Source of the DNA: Streptomyces acidicola
GTDB lineage: Bacteria; Actinomycetota; Actinomycetes; Streptomycetales; Streptomycetaceae
Assembly: GCF_009377235.1 (NCBI RefSeq)
Contig: NZ_VMNX01000050.1
Location: 1 to 45,860 of the forward strand
Length of the DNA: 45,860 nt
Direction: 5' to 3'
The notes beneath the pieces are model-generated. The model did no database searches, was not told where the DNA came from, and saw nothing but the letters and a program-made list of their open reading frames with translations. The position numbers were made by a program, and so were the translations under genes. Shown piece after piece: positions 8,301 through 16,513 of the stretch; position 1 is the first letter of the stretch; each line of letters begins with the position of its first letter.

Positions 8301-9031
8301 TCGGTGACCCGCCGCACCACGTAGCCGACGCCGCGGACGGTGTGGATGAGCGGCGCCCCGTCGTCAACAGTGTCGTCGGTGTAGTCGAGCTTGCGGCGCA
8401 GCCGGCTGACCACCAGCTCCACCACGTTGGAGCGCCCTCCGAAGCCGTACTCCCAGACGTGGTCGAGGATCTGCGCCTTGGTGAGCACGGTGGGCGACCT
8501 GCGCATCAGATAGCGGAGAACCTCGTACTCGGTGGGGGTGAGCGTGAGCAGCCTGTCGCCGCGCCGGACCTCGCGGGTGTCCTCGTCCATCGTCAGGTCG
8601 GCGACCTGGAGCAGGGACCGCTGGAAGCCGGGGCCGGCGCTGCGGCGCAGCACGGTGCGCAGCCGGGCCATGAGTTCCTCCACCGCGAACGGCTTCACCA
8701 GGTAGTCGTCACCGCCGCGGGTGAGGCCCGCGACCCGGTCGGCGACGCCGTCCCGCGCGGTCAGGAACACCACGGGCACCATGGTCCCGGAAGCCCGCAG
8801 CCGGTCGAGCACGCCGAAGCCGTCCAGGTCGGGGAGCATCAGGTCGAGCACCACGATGTCCGGATCGAACTCGGCGGCGTGACGCAGCGCCTCCTCGCCG
8901 GAGTTCGCCGTGACCGCGTCCCAGCCCTCGTAGCGGGCGACGGTCGCCACCAGGTCGGCGATGGGCGGGTCGTCGTCCACCACGAGGAGTCGCACTCTTT
9001 CCACATGCTCATACTGCTTCACGTCCTCCAT
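8297..9031 (-). CDS. OmpR-family response regulator
   Basis: The 244-residue protein has a receiver domain (VRLLVVDDDPP acidic pocket, phosphoacceptor Asp in IVVLDLMLPDL, Thr in VVFLTARDG, Lys in LVKPFAVEELMAR). A winged-helix output domain follows (LTPTEYEVLRYLMRR, VLTKAQILDHVWEY, VVELVVSRLRRKLD, IHTVRGVGYVVR). The frame extends upstream to 9256, but the ATG at 9031 (MEDVKQYEHVERVR) places the receiver at the usual distance from the start. It is transcribed with the kinase and is divergent from the flavoprotein operon. AACTTGAAAGTT at 9081-9092 in the intergenic region is a possible binding site. Confidence 0.92.
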   Translation of the reverse strand: MEDVKQYEHVERVRLLVVDDDPPIADLVATVARYEGWDAVTANSGEEALRHAAEFDPDIVVLDLMLPDLDGFGVLDRLRASGTMVPVVFLTARDGVADRVAGLTRGGDDYLVKPFAVEELMARLRTVLRRSAGPGFQRSLLQVADLTMDEDTREVRRGDRLLTLTPTEYEVLRYLMRRSPTVLTKAQILDHVWEYGFGGRSNVVELVVSRLRRKLDYTDDTVDDGAPLIHTVRGVGYVVRRVTE

Positions 9032-9164
9032 GAGGCCACGGCTGCCCCCCGGTTGGACCGGCCGGGAGCACATCGCTAAGAACTTGAAAGTTGACCGACA
9101 GCGAAACGACAGCTCCCACCAGGCAGGCTCGGTGTTCCAGGAGCCGAGCGAGGAGTCTGTGTCC
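9032..9164. promoter_or_regulatory. Divergent promoter region, two-component system / ferric reductase module
   Basis: This 133-base region separates the response regulator from the flavoprotein operon. It contains the short dyad AACTTGAAAGTT (9081-9092), immediately followed by TTGACC, a plausible -35 element for the rightward operon. GAGGAG at 9150-9155 serves the GTG at 9165. The regulatory reading is inferred. Confidence 0.35.
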
Positions 9165-10502
9165 GTGACGACTGTCCCCAGCGTCCAGCCGCCGCCGACG
9201 GCGATACGTCCCAGGGTGGTGGCCCGCACGGGCCTGTACGCCGTGCTGGCCGCCAACGCGGCCGTGGTGGCCTACTTCTTCGGCCGGGCCGGGTTCGCCT
9301 CGAACGCCCTCATCGTGCTGGGCCGGCTGACCGGCCTGTACGGCGCACTCCTGATGGTCTTCCAGCTGCTGCTGGTGGCCCGGCTGCCGTGGCTCGACCG
9401 CCGCATCGGCATGGACCGGCTGACGTCCTGGCACCGCCGGGTCGGCTTCGGCATCCTGTGGACGCTGCTCGCACACGCCGTGTTCCTCACCTTCGGCTAC
9501 GCCGAGTCGTCCTCCCTGGACCCGGTGAACCAGCTGGTCGACCTCGCCGAGACCGTCGAGGGCGTGCTGCGCGCGGTGGTCGCGCTGGGCATCATCCTCG
9601 TCGTGGGCGCCGTCTCGGGCCGCCTCGCCCGGCGCCGACTGTCCTACGAGACGTGGCACTTCATCCACCTGTACACGTACGTCGCCGTGGTGCTGGCCTT
9701 CACGCACCAGGTCGCGGCCGGTACGACCTTCACGTCGTCGTCCGCGGCCAGGACGTACTGGTACGCCGTGTGGGGCGTGGCCCTCGCGTCGGTGTTCGTG
9801 GGCCGGCTGGCGCTCCCGCTGTGGCGGAACTGGCGTCACCGGCTGCGTGTCACGGCCGTGGTGCCCGAGTCGGACAACGTCGTCTCGGTCTACATGACCG
9901 GCCGTGATCTCGACCGGCTGCCCGCGCGGGCCGGCCAGTTCTTCCTGTGGCGCTTCCTGACCCGGGACCGCTGGTGGCAGGCCAACCCGTTCTCGCTGTC
10001 GGCCGCGCCCGACGGCCGCACGCTGCGGCTCACCGCCAAGGCGGCCGGCGACGGCAGCGCCGCCCTGCGGCACGTGAAGGTCGGCACGCGCGTCTTCGCC
10101 GAGGGCCCCTACGGCGCCTTCACCGCGATGCACCGCATCCGGCCGGAGGCCCTGCTCATCGCCGGCGGCGTGGGCGTCACCCCCATCCGCGCGCTGCTGG
10201 AGGAGCTGCACGGCCATGCCGTGGTCATCTACCGGGTGGCCTCGGACCGGGACGCCGTCCTCTACGACGAGCTGCGGGAACTCGCCCACGCCAAGGGCGC
10301 CGAGCTGCACCTGGTGACCGGGCCGGTCAGCCCCGACAAGCTGGCGCCGGGCGAACTCCTGAAGCTCGTGCCGGACATCACGGACCGGGACGTCTTCCTG
10401 TGCGGACCGCCCCCGATGATGAACGCCGTCCTCGGCAGCCTGCGCGAGCTGGACGTGCCCAAACCACAGATTCACTTCGAGCGCTTCAGCCTGGCGGGCT
10501 GA
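9165..10502 (+). CDS. Ferric reductase-like transmembrane flavoprotein (ferredoxin-NADP reductase type)
   Basis: A 445-residue membrane flavoprotein. About six helices occupy residues 20-215, with paired histidines for haem in SWHRRVGFGILWTLLAH and ETWHFIHLY. A cytoplasmic FAD/NAD(P)H reductase domain follows (ANPFSLSAAP flavin site, IAGGVGVTPIRALL pyridine-nucleotide site, VFLCGPPPMM near the end). The family moves electrons from NAD(P)H through FAD and haem across the membrane. The GTG at 9165 is preferred to the one at 9159, because GAGGAG at 9150-9155 is only 3 bases from the earlier start. FMN-binding and ApbE genes follow directly, suggesting the exported flavoprotein is the acceptor. 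Confidence 0.88.
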   Translation: MTTVPSVQPPPTAIRPRVVARTGLYAVLAANAAVVAYFFGRAGFASNALIVLGRLTGLYGALLMVFQLLLVARLPWLDRRIGMDRLTSWHRRVGFGILWTLLAHAVFLTFGYAESSSLDPVNQLVDLAETVEGVLRAVVALGIILVVGAVSGRLARRRLSYETWHFIHLYTYVAVVLAFTHQVAAGTTFTSSSAARTYWYAVWGVALASVFVGRLALPLWRNWRHRLRVTAVVPESDNVVSVYMTGRDLDRLPARAGQFFLWRFLTRDRWWQANPFSLSAAPDGRTLRLTAKAAGDGSAALRHVKVGTRVFAEGPYGAFTAMHRIRPEALLIAGGVGVTPIRALLEELHGHAVVIYRVASDRDAVLYDELRELAHAKGAELHLVTGPVSPDKLAPGELLKLVPDITDRDVFLCGPPPMMNAVLGSLRELDVPKPQIHFERFSLAG

Positions 10503-10521
10503 GGGAGACGAGGAGAACACC

Positions 10522-10938
10522 GTGAAGCGAGCACTGTCTGTCCTGGCCCTGACCATCGCGGGCCTCGTCCCCGTGTGGCGTTACGCGCCCGCGGACGGCA
10601 CGACGACCACGGGGTCCGCCGCCCCCGCCTCGACGCCTTCCGCGTCCACCGGCACCTCGGACTCCTCGGGCCAGGTGGTCGCGGGTTCCACCGTGAACAC
10701 CGAGAAGGGCGCCGTACAGGTCGAGGTGACCTTCGCGGGTGACGAGATCAGCTCGGTGCGCATGCTGAAGCAGCCGAACCACCCGCAGACCACAGCCGCG
10801 GTGCCGAAGCTGATCGAGGAGACCCTGGAAGCGCAGAGCGCCGACATCGACACCGTCTCGGGCGCCACCGTCACCAGCGAGGGCTACAGGGAGTCGCTCC
10901 AGGCCACGCTCGACGCGATCGACGCGAAGGGCGCCTGA
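10522..10938 (+). CDS. Exported FMN-binding domain protein (ApbE substrate)
   Basis: A 138-residue protein beginning with a positively charged, hydrophobic export segment (MKRALSVLALTIAGLVPVW), then a Ser/Thr/Ala-rich linker and a compact FMN_bind domain. TVSGATVTSEGY near residue 115 fits the flavinylation consensus, in which the Thr of the SGAT-x-T motif receives FMN by a phosphoester bond from ApbE. No lipobox Cys is seen, so it is either secreted or anchored by its N-terminal helix. The GTG start follows GAGGAG. It lies 19 bases after the ferric-reductase gene and 1 base before apbE, which strongly suggests one operon and one electron-transfer chain. Confidence 0.88.
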   Translation: MKRALSVLALTIAGLVPVWRYAPADGTTTTGSAAPASTPSASTGTSDSSGQVVAGSTVNTEKGAVQVEVTFAGDEISSVRMLKQPNHPQTTAAVPKLIEETLEAQSADIDTVSGATVTSEGYRESLQATLDAIDAKGA

Positions 10939-10939
10939 C

Positions 10940-11650
10940 GTGCGGCGCGTCGAACACGTCATGGGGTTCCCGGTGTCGCTGCGGGTCGACGACGCGGACG
11001 TCCCCGAGGCGGCGGTGGACGCGGTGTTCGCCTGGCTGCACGAGGCCGACGCCCGGTTCAGCCCCTTCAGGCCCGACAGCGAGGTGTCCCGGCTGGACCG
11101 GGGCGAGCTGTCGGGCGAAGCCCTCAGCACGGACCTGCGGGAGGTCCTCGACCTGTGCGAGCACTACCGGACGGCGACCGGCGGCGCGTTCGACGTGCGG
11201 CTGCCCGGTCGCGGCCTCGACCCGTGCGCGGTGGTGAAGGGCTGGTCGGTGCAGCGGGCCGCGGAGCTGCTGACGGCGGCGGGCGCGGAGAGATTCTGCC
11301 TCAACGCCGGAGGTGACGTGGCCGCGGCCGACGGTCCGTGGCGGATCGGCGTACGGCACCCCGAACTGGCCGACCGGCTGTGCACGATGCTGGAGATCAC
11401 CGACGGAGCGGTGGCGACCTCCGCGCGCTACGAGCGCGGCGACGGGCGCACCGGCCGTCCCGCCACCGGCCTGCTGAGCATGACCATCGTGGCGCCCACT
11501 CCGACCGAGGCGGACTCGGTCGCCACGGCGGCGTTCGCGATGGGTACGGAAGGCATCGAGTGGGCCGCCTCCCGCGAGGGCTGCGAGGTGTTCGCGGTGG
11601 ACGCCGAGCGACGGGTGTTCCGTACTCCGGGGCTGCCCGTGGCGGCCTGA
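10940..11650 (+). CDS. apbE: FAD:protein FMN transferase (ApbE)
   Basis: ApbE splits FAD and attaches FMN covalently to Thr/Ser of target proteins. This 236-residue version is short for the family (usually about 300 or more) and lacks an obvious signal peptide or lipobox. It keeps MGFPVSLRV, DARFSPFRPDSEVSRL, GAFDVRLP, LDPCAVVKGWSVQRAAELL, FCLNAGGDVAAAD and the metal-binding TGLLSMTIVAP segment. The GTG at 10940 begins one base after the FMN-binding gene stop. The flavinylation substrate is probably that neighbour. The last codons belong to the first unit of a 28-bp tandem repeat that continues past the stop. Confidence 0.9.
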   Translation: MRRVEHVMGFPVSLRVDDADVPEAAVDAVFAWLHEADARFSPFRPDSEVSRLDRGELSGEALSTDLREVLDLCEHYRTATGGAFDVRLPGRGLDPCAVVKGWSVQRAAELLTAAGAERFCLNAGGDVAAADGPWRIGVRHPELADRLCTMLEITDGAVATSARYERGDGRTGRPATGLLSMTIVAPTPTEADSVATAAFAMGTEGIEWAASREGCEVFAVDAERRVFRTPGLPVAA

Positions 11651-11707
11651 GGCTCCTGGGCTGTCCGTGGCGGTCTGAGACTCCGGGGCTGCCCGTGGTG
11701 GCCTGAG
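11624..11707 (+). repeat. Three tandem 28-bp repeats spanning the apbE stop codon
   Basis: Units occupy 11624-11651, 11652-11679 and 11680-11707, each reading approximately CTCCGGGGCTGCCCGTGG then CGGCCTGAG. Units 1 and 3 differ by about one base; unit 2 has a few changes. Unit 1 encodes the ApbE C-terminus and stop, and units 2-3 are downstream copies. As 28 is not a multiple of three, the copies are not in frame with each other. Confidence 0.85.
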
Positions 11708-11739
11708 GTGATTGCCCGGCTCACCAATTCTTGACGCCA

Positions 11740-11766
11740 TCAATCATCGGACAACAGAATGATTGA
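11740..11766. promoter_or_regulatory. Inverted repeat upstream of alpha/beta hydrolase
   Basis: TCAATCAT (11740-11747) and ATGATTGA (11759-11766) form a perfect 8-bp inverted repeat with an 11-base spacer. The region is AT-rich for this genome and overlaps TTGACG/TTGACA sequences that could be -35 elements. It lies about 75 bases upstream of the hydrolase start. No regulator gene adjoins it. Confidence 0.4.
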
Positions 11767-11841
11767 CAATGGCAAGAAGGCCGGGTGTGCAGATCGGGCA
11801 ACGCCGTGCGGCCGCGAAGTCAGCCCGCTCGAAGGAGTCGT

Positions 11842-12795
11842 ATGTCCCTCCTGGCCCGGCCGGCGGTGGCCTCCTTCGCCGCCAGGATGATGCAGCGCGC
11901 CTTTTCGCTGGCCGGCCGACGGGCCGGCGGGCCCGGCTCCACGGCCTCCTGGCTCCAACGCCTCCCCGAGTTCCCGCGCCACACCCGCGAGTTGACGATC
12001 CCGACCTCCGTCGCCCCGGCCCCGGCCGTGGTCCACATGCCGGGCTCCCCCGAGGGCGCGCCCCCACCCGTCCACGTCAACTTCCACGGCGGCGGGTACG
12101 TCATGCCGGGGGCCGAGATGGACGACGCACTGTGCCGCTGCCTCACCGCGGAAGCGGGCGTCGCCGTGATCAACGTGGACTACGTCGTCGCCCCGCAGCA
12201 TCCGTTCCCCGCCCCGCCCCGCCAGGCGTACGAGGTCGTCCGCTGGGTCGCCGAGCACGGCGCCGAGCAGGGCTGGGACGGCAGCCGGCTCACCGTGGGC
12301 GGCCAGAGCGCCGGAGGCGGCCTCGCGGCAGCGGTGGCCCGTCAGGCCTTCGAGGAGGGCGGACCCTCGATCGCGCTCCAGGTGCTGCACTATCCCCCGC
12401 TCGACCTCGCCACCGGCGCCCGCGACAAACGCGCCGCCATCGCCAGGCCGATGCTGCGCCCGTGGATGGCGGACGTCTTCGACAGCGCGTACGTGCCGGA
12501 TCCACGGCGTCGTTCCGATCGCCTGGTCTCCCCGGCGGGCGCCGCGGACACCGTCGACCTCACGGGTATCGCCCCGGCGTTCGTCATCACGGCGGAGTAC
12601 GACCTCCTCCGCGCGGAGGGCGGGCGCTACGCCGAGCGGCTCGACCGGGCCGGGGCCCTGGTCGCGCACCACGACGTCCCCAAGGCCGACCACGGCTACG
12701 ACCTCAAGGACTCCGAGGCCGCCCGCCAGGTCTACGCCCTGATCGCGGACCACGTGCGGCGGGCCACCCGCGCGGGGGCCGACGCGGACGGGTGA
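11842..12795 (+). CDS. Alpha/beta hydrolase (hormone-sensitive lipase-type esterase)
   Basis: This 317-residue carboxylesterase/lipase has the HSL (alpha/beta hydrolase-3) signature. HGGGYVMPG near residue 78 forms the oxyanion hole, GGQSAGGGLA near residue 155 carries the nucleophile Ser, the catalytic Asp lies in ITAEYDLLRAEG, and the His in KADHGYDL. No signal peptide is visible. The ATG at 11842 follows GAAGGAG; an earlier in-frame ATG at 11785 lacks a ribosome binding site. It stands alone, 190 bases beyond apbE, and is convergent with the EamA transporter. It probably cleaves small acyl esters; the physiological substrate is unknown. Confidence 0.9.
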   Translation: MSLLARPAVASFAARMMQRAFSLAGRRAGGPGSTASWLQRLPEFPRHTRELTIPTSVAPAPAVVHMPGSPEGAPPPVHVNFHGGGYVMPGAEMDDALCRCLTAEAGVAVINVDYVVAPQHPFPAPPRQAYEVVRWVAEHGAEQGWDGSRLTVGGQSAGGGLAAAVARQAFEEGGPSIALQVLHYPPLDLATGARDKRAAIARPMLRPWMADVFDSAYVPDPRRRSDRLVSPAGAADTVDLTGIAPAFVITAEYDLLRAEGGRYAERLDRAGALVAHHDVPKADHGYDLKDSEAARQVYALIADHVRRATRAGADADG

Positions 12796-12906
12796 GGCGG
12801 CGGCGAGCCGGCTTTCAGTGGTGCTCGCGTGCTTGTGCGGGCGCGTCTCGCGCCCAGCGGTCGGTGGTGACGTACAGCTCCGGCGAGGAGGCGGTGCACC
12901 GCAGAT

Positions 12907-13812
12907 TCAGGAGCGTGCCGCCAGGACGCTGACCGCGTTCGCGGCGACGATCGCCGCGATGCTCGCCCACTCAGGGCCGCCCAGGCCCTGCCCGAGGACG
13001 ACCCAGCCGACGGCGGCCGCGAGGACCGGGTTGACGCTCATGAAGAGACCGAAGGCACGGGCCGGTACGCGGCGCAGGGTGAACACGTCCGCGAGGTACG
13101 GCACGGCGGAGGAGAGGACACCGGCGGCGACGGCGTACACGACGGACCCGGCCGTGGGCGGGTGCTGGACCACGACGACGGCGCCGACCGGCAGGAACAT
13201 CAGCGCGGAGACTCCGGCGGCGGCAGCCGGTCCCTGTGCCCCGGGGATCCTCCGGCCGACGGTGCGGTTGAGCAGGATGTACGAGGCCCAGCAGACGGCG
13301 GCCAGCAGGCCGAGCCCCATCCCCGGATAGTCGGTCGAGGGCTGGGGCCGCATGAGGGTGACGGCTCCCGCGCCCGCGACCACCGCGCAGCACGCGTCCA
13401 GCCGGCGCCGGGCCCCGGCGAGGGCGATGGTGAGCGGTCCCAGGAACTCCAGGGTCACCGCCAGGCCCAGGCCGACGCGGTCGATGGCGCTGTACAGGGA
13501 CAGGTTCATCGTGCCGAACACCAGGGCCAGCAGCAGCACCGGACGCCACTGCCACCAGGTGAAGGCGCGCAACCGGGGGCGGCCGACGGCCACCAGGACG
13601 ACGGCGGCGACGTACTGGCGTACCGCGACCACGCCGACCGGGCCGAGCACGGGGAAGGCGAGGGCCCCCGTCGCGGCGCCGACCTGGTTGGACAGACCGC
13701 TGGCGACCATGGTCACCACCCCGGCGAGTCGCTGCCGGTCGTGTTCCGGTTCCTGGGCCACGGCGGCGGTTGTGTGCGTGGGAGTCACCGGGCCTGCCGC
13801 TTTTGCATGCAT
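12907..13812 (-). CDS. EamA/DMT-family membrane exporter
   Basis: A drug/metabolite transporter with about ten predicted membrane helices in two EamA repeats. The first begins LAGVVTMVASGLSNQVG and includes LEFLGPLTIAL; the second begins GLGLLAAVCWASYILLNRTVG and ends PVLAAAVGWVVLGQ. Such proteins often export amino acids or small metabolites (RhtA-like). The frame opens at 13869, but the ATG at 13812 (MHAKAAGP) is preferred because the 57 bases upstream carry a LysR-type box that would otherwise overlap the start. A divergent LysR gene follows, a common regulator-exporter arrangement. The substrate is unknown. Confidence 0.85.
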   Translation of the reverse strand: MHAKAAGPVTPTHTTAAVAQEPEHDRQRLAGVVTMVASGLSNQVGAATGALAFPVLGPVGVVAVRQYVAAVVLVAVGRPRLRAFTWWQWRPVLLLALVFGTMNLSLYSAIDRVGLGLAVTLEFLGPLTIALAGARRRLDACCAVVAGAGAVTLMRPQPSTDYPGMGLGLLAAVCWASYILLNRTVGRRIPGAQGPAAAAGVSALMFLPVGAVVVVQHPPTAGSVVYAVAAGVLSSAVPYLADVFTLRRVPARAFGLFMSVNPVLAAAVGWVVLGQGLGGPEWASIAAIVAANAVSVLAARS

Positions 13813-13862
13813 GTCCCGATCGTGGCCGGCCTCACCGCTTGCGCAAAATGCATCCAGTACTC

Positions 13863-13887
13863 CATCCATACGCTGGAGTCATGGATG
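13863..13887. promoter_or_regulatory. LysR-type box between eamA and lysR
   Basis: CATCCAT (13863-13869) and ATGGATG (13881-13887) form a perfect inverted repeat with an 11-base spacer. It contains the classical T-N11-A signature of LysR-family sites. It lies between the divergent exporter and regulator genes and covers the upstream candidate ATG of the regulator. Confidence 0.65.
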
Positions 13888-13895
13888 CTGAAGTG

Positions 13896-14750
13896 ATGGA
13901 TGTGGAACTGCGACAGTTGCGCTGTCTCGTCGCGATCGTCGAGGAGGGCACCTTCACGGACGCGGCCATCGCGCTCGGTGTCTCCCAGGCAGCCGTCTCC
14001 CGCACGCTGGCCTCGCTCGAACGGGCCCTCGGGGTACGGCTGCTGAGGCGGACCTCCCGCGAGGTGAACCCGACGACGACCGGTCTGCGCGTGCTGGCGC
14101 ACGCCCGGCGGGTGCTCGGTGAGGTGGACGATCTGGTGCGGGAGGCCACGTCGGGCCACACCCGGCTGCGGATCGGGTACGCGTGGTCGGCCGTCGGCCG
14201 GCACACCCTGGCGTTCCAGCGCCGCTGGCGTGCCACGCACCCCGAGACGGACCTCCAGCTCGTACGCGTCAACTCCGCTACGGCCGGGCTGGCGGAGGGG
14301 GCCTGCGACCTCGCCGTGGTCCGCAGGCCGCTGGACGGACGCCGGTTCGACTCGGTCATCGTGGGGCTGGAGCGGCGGCTGTGCGCGATGGCCGCCGACG
14401 ACCCGCTGGCCCGCCGCCGCGCCGTCCGGCTCGGCGACCTCGGCGGGCACACCCTGCTCGTCGACCGCAGGACCGGCACGACCACCGAGGAACTGTGGCC
14501 GCCCGACGCGCGCCCGGCGACCGAGGAGTCGCACGACGTCGACGACTGGCTCACCGTCATCTCCACCGGCCGCTGCTTCGGGGTCACCGCCGAGTCGACC
14601 GCCCACCAGTACCCCCGGCCCGGCGTCGTCTACCGGCCGGTGCGCGACGCCGAGCCGATCCCCGTGCTGCTCGGCTGGTGGCGGGACGACCCGCATCCCG
14701 CCACCCACTCCGCGATCGAACTGCTCACGGACCTCTATCGCTCCGCCTGA
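13896..14750 (+). CDS. LysR family transcriptional regulator
   Basis: A LysR regulator of 284 residues from ATG 13896 (MDVELRQLRCLVAIVE), or 289 from ATG 13881. The helix-turn-helix is at residues 1-60 (GTFTDAAIALGVSQAAVSRTLASLERALG, then LLRRTSREVN), and the effector-binding domain fills the rest (LRIGYAW, CDLAVVRRPL, GRCFGVTAES). The later start matches the usual family N-terminus and leaves the T-N11-A box upstream of the gene. Neither start has a strong ribosome binding site. It probably controls the divergent EamA exporter and itself. The ligand is unknown. Confidence 0.88.
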   Translation: MDVELRQLRCLVAIVEEGTFTDAAIALGVSQAAVSRTLASLERALGVRLLRRTSREVNPTTTGLRVLAHARRVLGEVDDLVREATSGHTRLRIGYAWSAVGRHTLAFQRRWRATHPETDLQLVRVNSATAGLAEGACDLAVVRRPLDGRRFDSVIVGLERRLCAMAADDPLARRRAVRLGDLGGHTLLVDRRTGTTTEELWPPDARPATEESHDVDDWLTVISTGRCFGVTAESTAHQYPRPGVVYRPVRDAEPIPVLLGWWRDDPHPATHSAIELLTDLYRSA

Positions 14751-14798
14751 GCCCCGGCCCTACGGGGTGCTCACCGTGCTTCCGGCTGAGAGCCCAGG

Positions 14799-16493
14799 TC
14801 AGGTCGCCGTGGCGGCCCCGGTCCTGGTCAGCCGCAGCACCGTGCCCTCGCCGTTGGCCGAGAGGAGCAGCGCTCCGTCAGGGGTGGCGGCGAGGCCGGC
14901 GAAGCGGACGGCCACGCCGGGCATGCCGTCGGCGAACAGCGCGGGCTCGGTGCGGGGTACGACGCCCGGGGGCGGTCCGACCGGCAGGTCCTCCGCCTCG
15001 GTCCGGCTCTCCCCCGTGGTCAGGGAGATCGCCCGGAGGGTGCGGTGCCCGGTCTCCACCGTGAACAGTTCGTCGCCCAGGACCGCGAGGCCCTGCGGTG
15101 CGCCGAGGCCGTCCGCGACGACCGCCGTCGTGCCGTCCGCCTCGATCCTGAGCACCGCCCCGAGCCGGTCCTCGCTCACGTAACAGCGCCCCGCCCCGTC
15201 GAAGGCCACATCCACGGGGTGGTCGAGCCCCTCGGCGAGCACGGTGACGGTGTCGCTGTCGTCGACGGCCACGACCCGGCCGGCGTCCGTCTCGGCGACG
15301 ACGAGCGAGCCGTCCGGTCCCACCGCGATGCCCAGGGGCCGCTGAAGCCCGGCCGCCCGTTCCCGTGTGGTCCCGCTCTCGGGGTCGTAGGTCTGGACGT
15401 TGCCGTACTGCGAGGTGAAGTGCAGCAGTTCGCCGTCGGCGGTGAGGCCGTGGTGGAAGTGCAGCAGGTTGTGCGTGGTCACACCGCCCGGCCCGGTGCC
15501 GTCCGGGCCGTCGTCCGGCTCGCCCTCGTGGGTGACCGCGGGGGTCGCCAGCCGGTAGTGGTCGGCCGCGTAGACCGTGCCGCCGAGGTCGATCGTCACC
15601 CCGTAGGGGCCGTCGAGCCCGCGGGGCACGATCTCGCGTATCCGGCCGTCGGGGTGCATCTCGGTGACGCCGCCACTGGAGTAGCTGGAGACGAACATCC
15701 GGTTCTCCGCGTCGAACGCCGCGTTGTCCAGCCCCACCACACCACTGGTGACGAGGGTGCGGGACCCGCTGCCGTGCAGGTCGATGCGGGTCACGATGCC
15801 TTCCACACCGCGCGACAGCACATGCAGGACACCGCCCTGGTCGAAGCGGACCGCGACCGGCTGGTGCACGTCGTCCGCGACCAGTTCGGGTGCGCCGCCG
15901 TCCGGGGGTATCCGCCAGACCTGGCCGGTCAGCAACGGGTTCTGCCCGCTCATCATGTGCGGGTAGTACAGGTGGCCGTCCGGGCCGAGCTGCATCGCGT
16001 TGCCGAGGGCCAGCCCCTCGGTGAGGACCACCGGGTCGCCGCCGTCCGGGAACAGCTCCAGCAGCCGGCCGCCCGGCTTCATCTCGTTGACGAAGAGCCG
16101 GTCGCCGACGCACGTGATGCCGTTCGGGTTCGCCACCTCGCCGGAGACGAGGGTGTACTCACCGCGCGGGCTGCGCCGCCACACCCGGCCGGGCACCAGG
16201 TCGGAGATGTACATCGAACCGTCCGCGCCGAAGGCCAGGTCGTCCGGAGACTGGACCGGGCTGTCCATCGGTACGACCACCTCGACGTCCCCGGTGGCGG
16301 GCTCCACGGCGCTGATCTGTCCGGCGAGGAACTGGGCGACGTACAGCCGCCCGTCGGGGCCGAACGCGACACCGTTGGAACCCCACAGCCGGTTGGGCGG
16401 GTTGAGCCGCATCGCCTCCCAGTGGGTGCTGACGGGCCGGCTGCTGCCGGTCTCGTCGAACCGGCTGGGGTGCGCTGCGGTTGTCTCTGCCAT
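14799..16493 (-). CDS. SMP-30/gluconolactonase-like beta-propeller protein (candidate lactonase)
   Basis: This 564-residue protein consists of repeated propeller blades recognisable by phrases such as GVAFGPDGRLYVAQF, DLAFGADGSMYISDL, NAAFDAENRMFVSSY, GIAVGPDGSLVVAET and DVAFDGAGRCYVSED. It has roughly 11-12 blades, about twice a normal SMP-30 domain, so it may hold two propellers. The family includes metal-dependent lactone hydrolases. No signal peptide is seen, so it is cytoplasmic. The ATG at 16493 follows AGGGAAACGAG and lies 20 bases after the BVMO stop. Its position directly after a Baeyer-Villiger monooxygenase suggests it opens the lactone product. Catalytic metal ligands could not be assigned by eye. 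Confidence 0.75.
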   Translation of the reverse strand: MAETTAAHPSRFDETGSSRPVSTHWEAMRLNPPNRLWGSNGVAFGPDGRLYVAQFLAGQISAVEPATGDVEVVVPMDSPVQSPDDLAFGADGSMYISDLVPGRVWRRSPRGEYTLVSGEVANPNGITCVGDRLFVNEMKPGGRLLELFPDGGDPVVLTEGLALGNAMQLGPDGHLYYPHMMSGQNPLLTGQVWRIPPDGGAPELVADDVHQPVAVRFDQGGVLHVLSRGVEGIVTRIDLHGSGSRTLVTSGVVGLDNAAFDAENRMFVSSYSSGGVTEMHPDGRIREIVPRGLDGPYGVTIDLGGTVYAADHYRLATPAVTHEGEPDDGPDGTGPGGVTTHNLLHFHHGLTADGELLHFTSQYGNVQTYDPESGTTRERAAGLQRPLGIAVGPDGSLVVAETDAGRVVAVDDSDTVTVLAEGLDHPVDVAFDGAGRCYVSEDRLGAVLRIEADGTTAVVADGLGAPQGLAVLGDELFTVETGHRTLRAISLTTGESRTEAEDLPVGPPPGVVPRTEPALFADGMPGVAVRFAGLAATPDGALLLSANGEGTVLRLTRTGAATAT

Positions 16494-16513
16494 CGTCTCG
16501 TTTCCCTGCCGCT

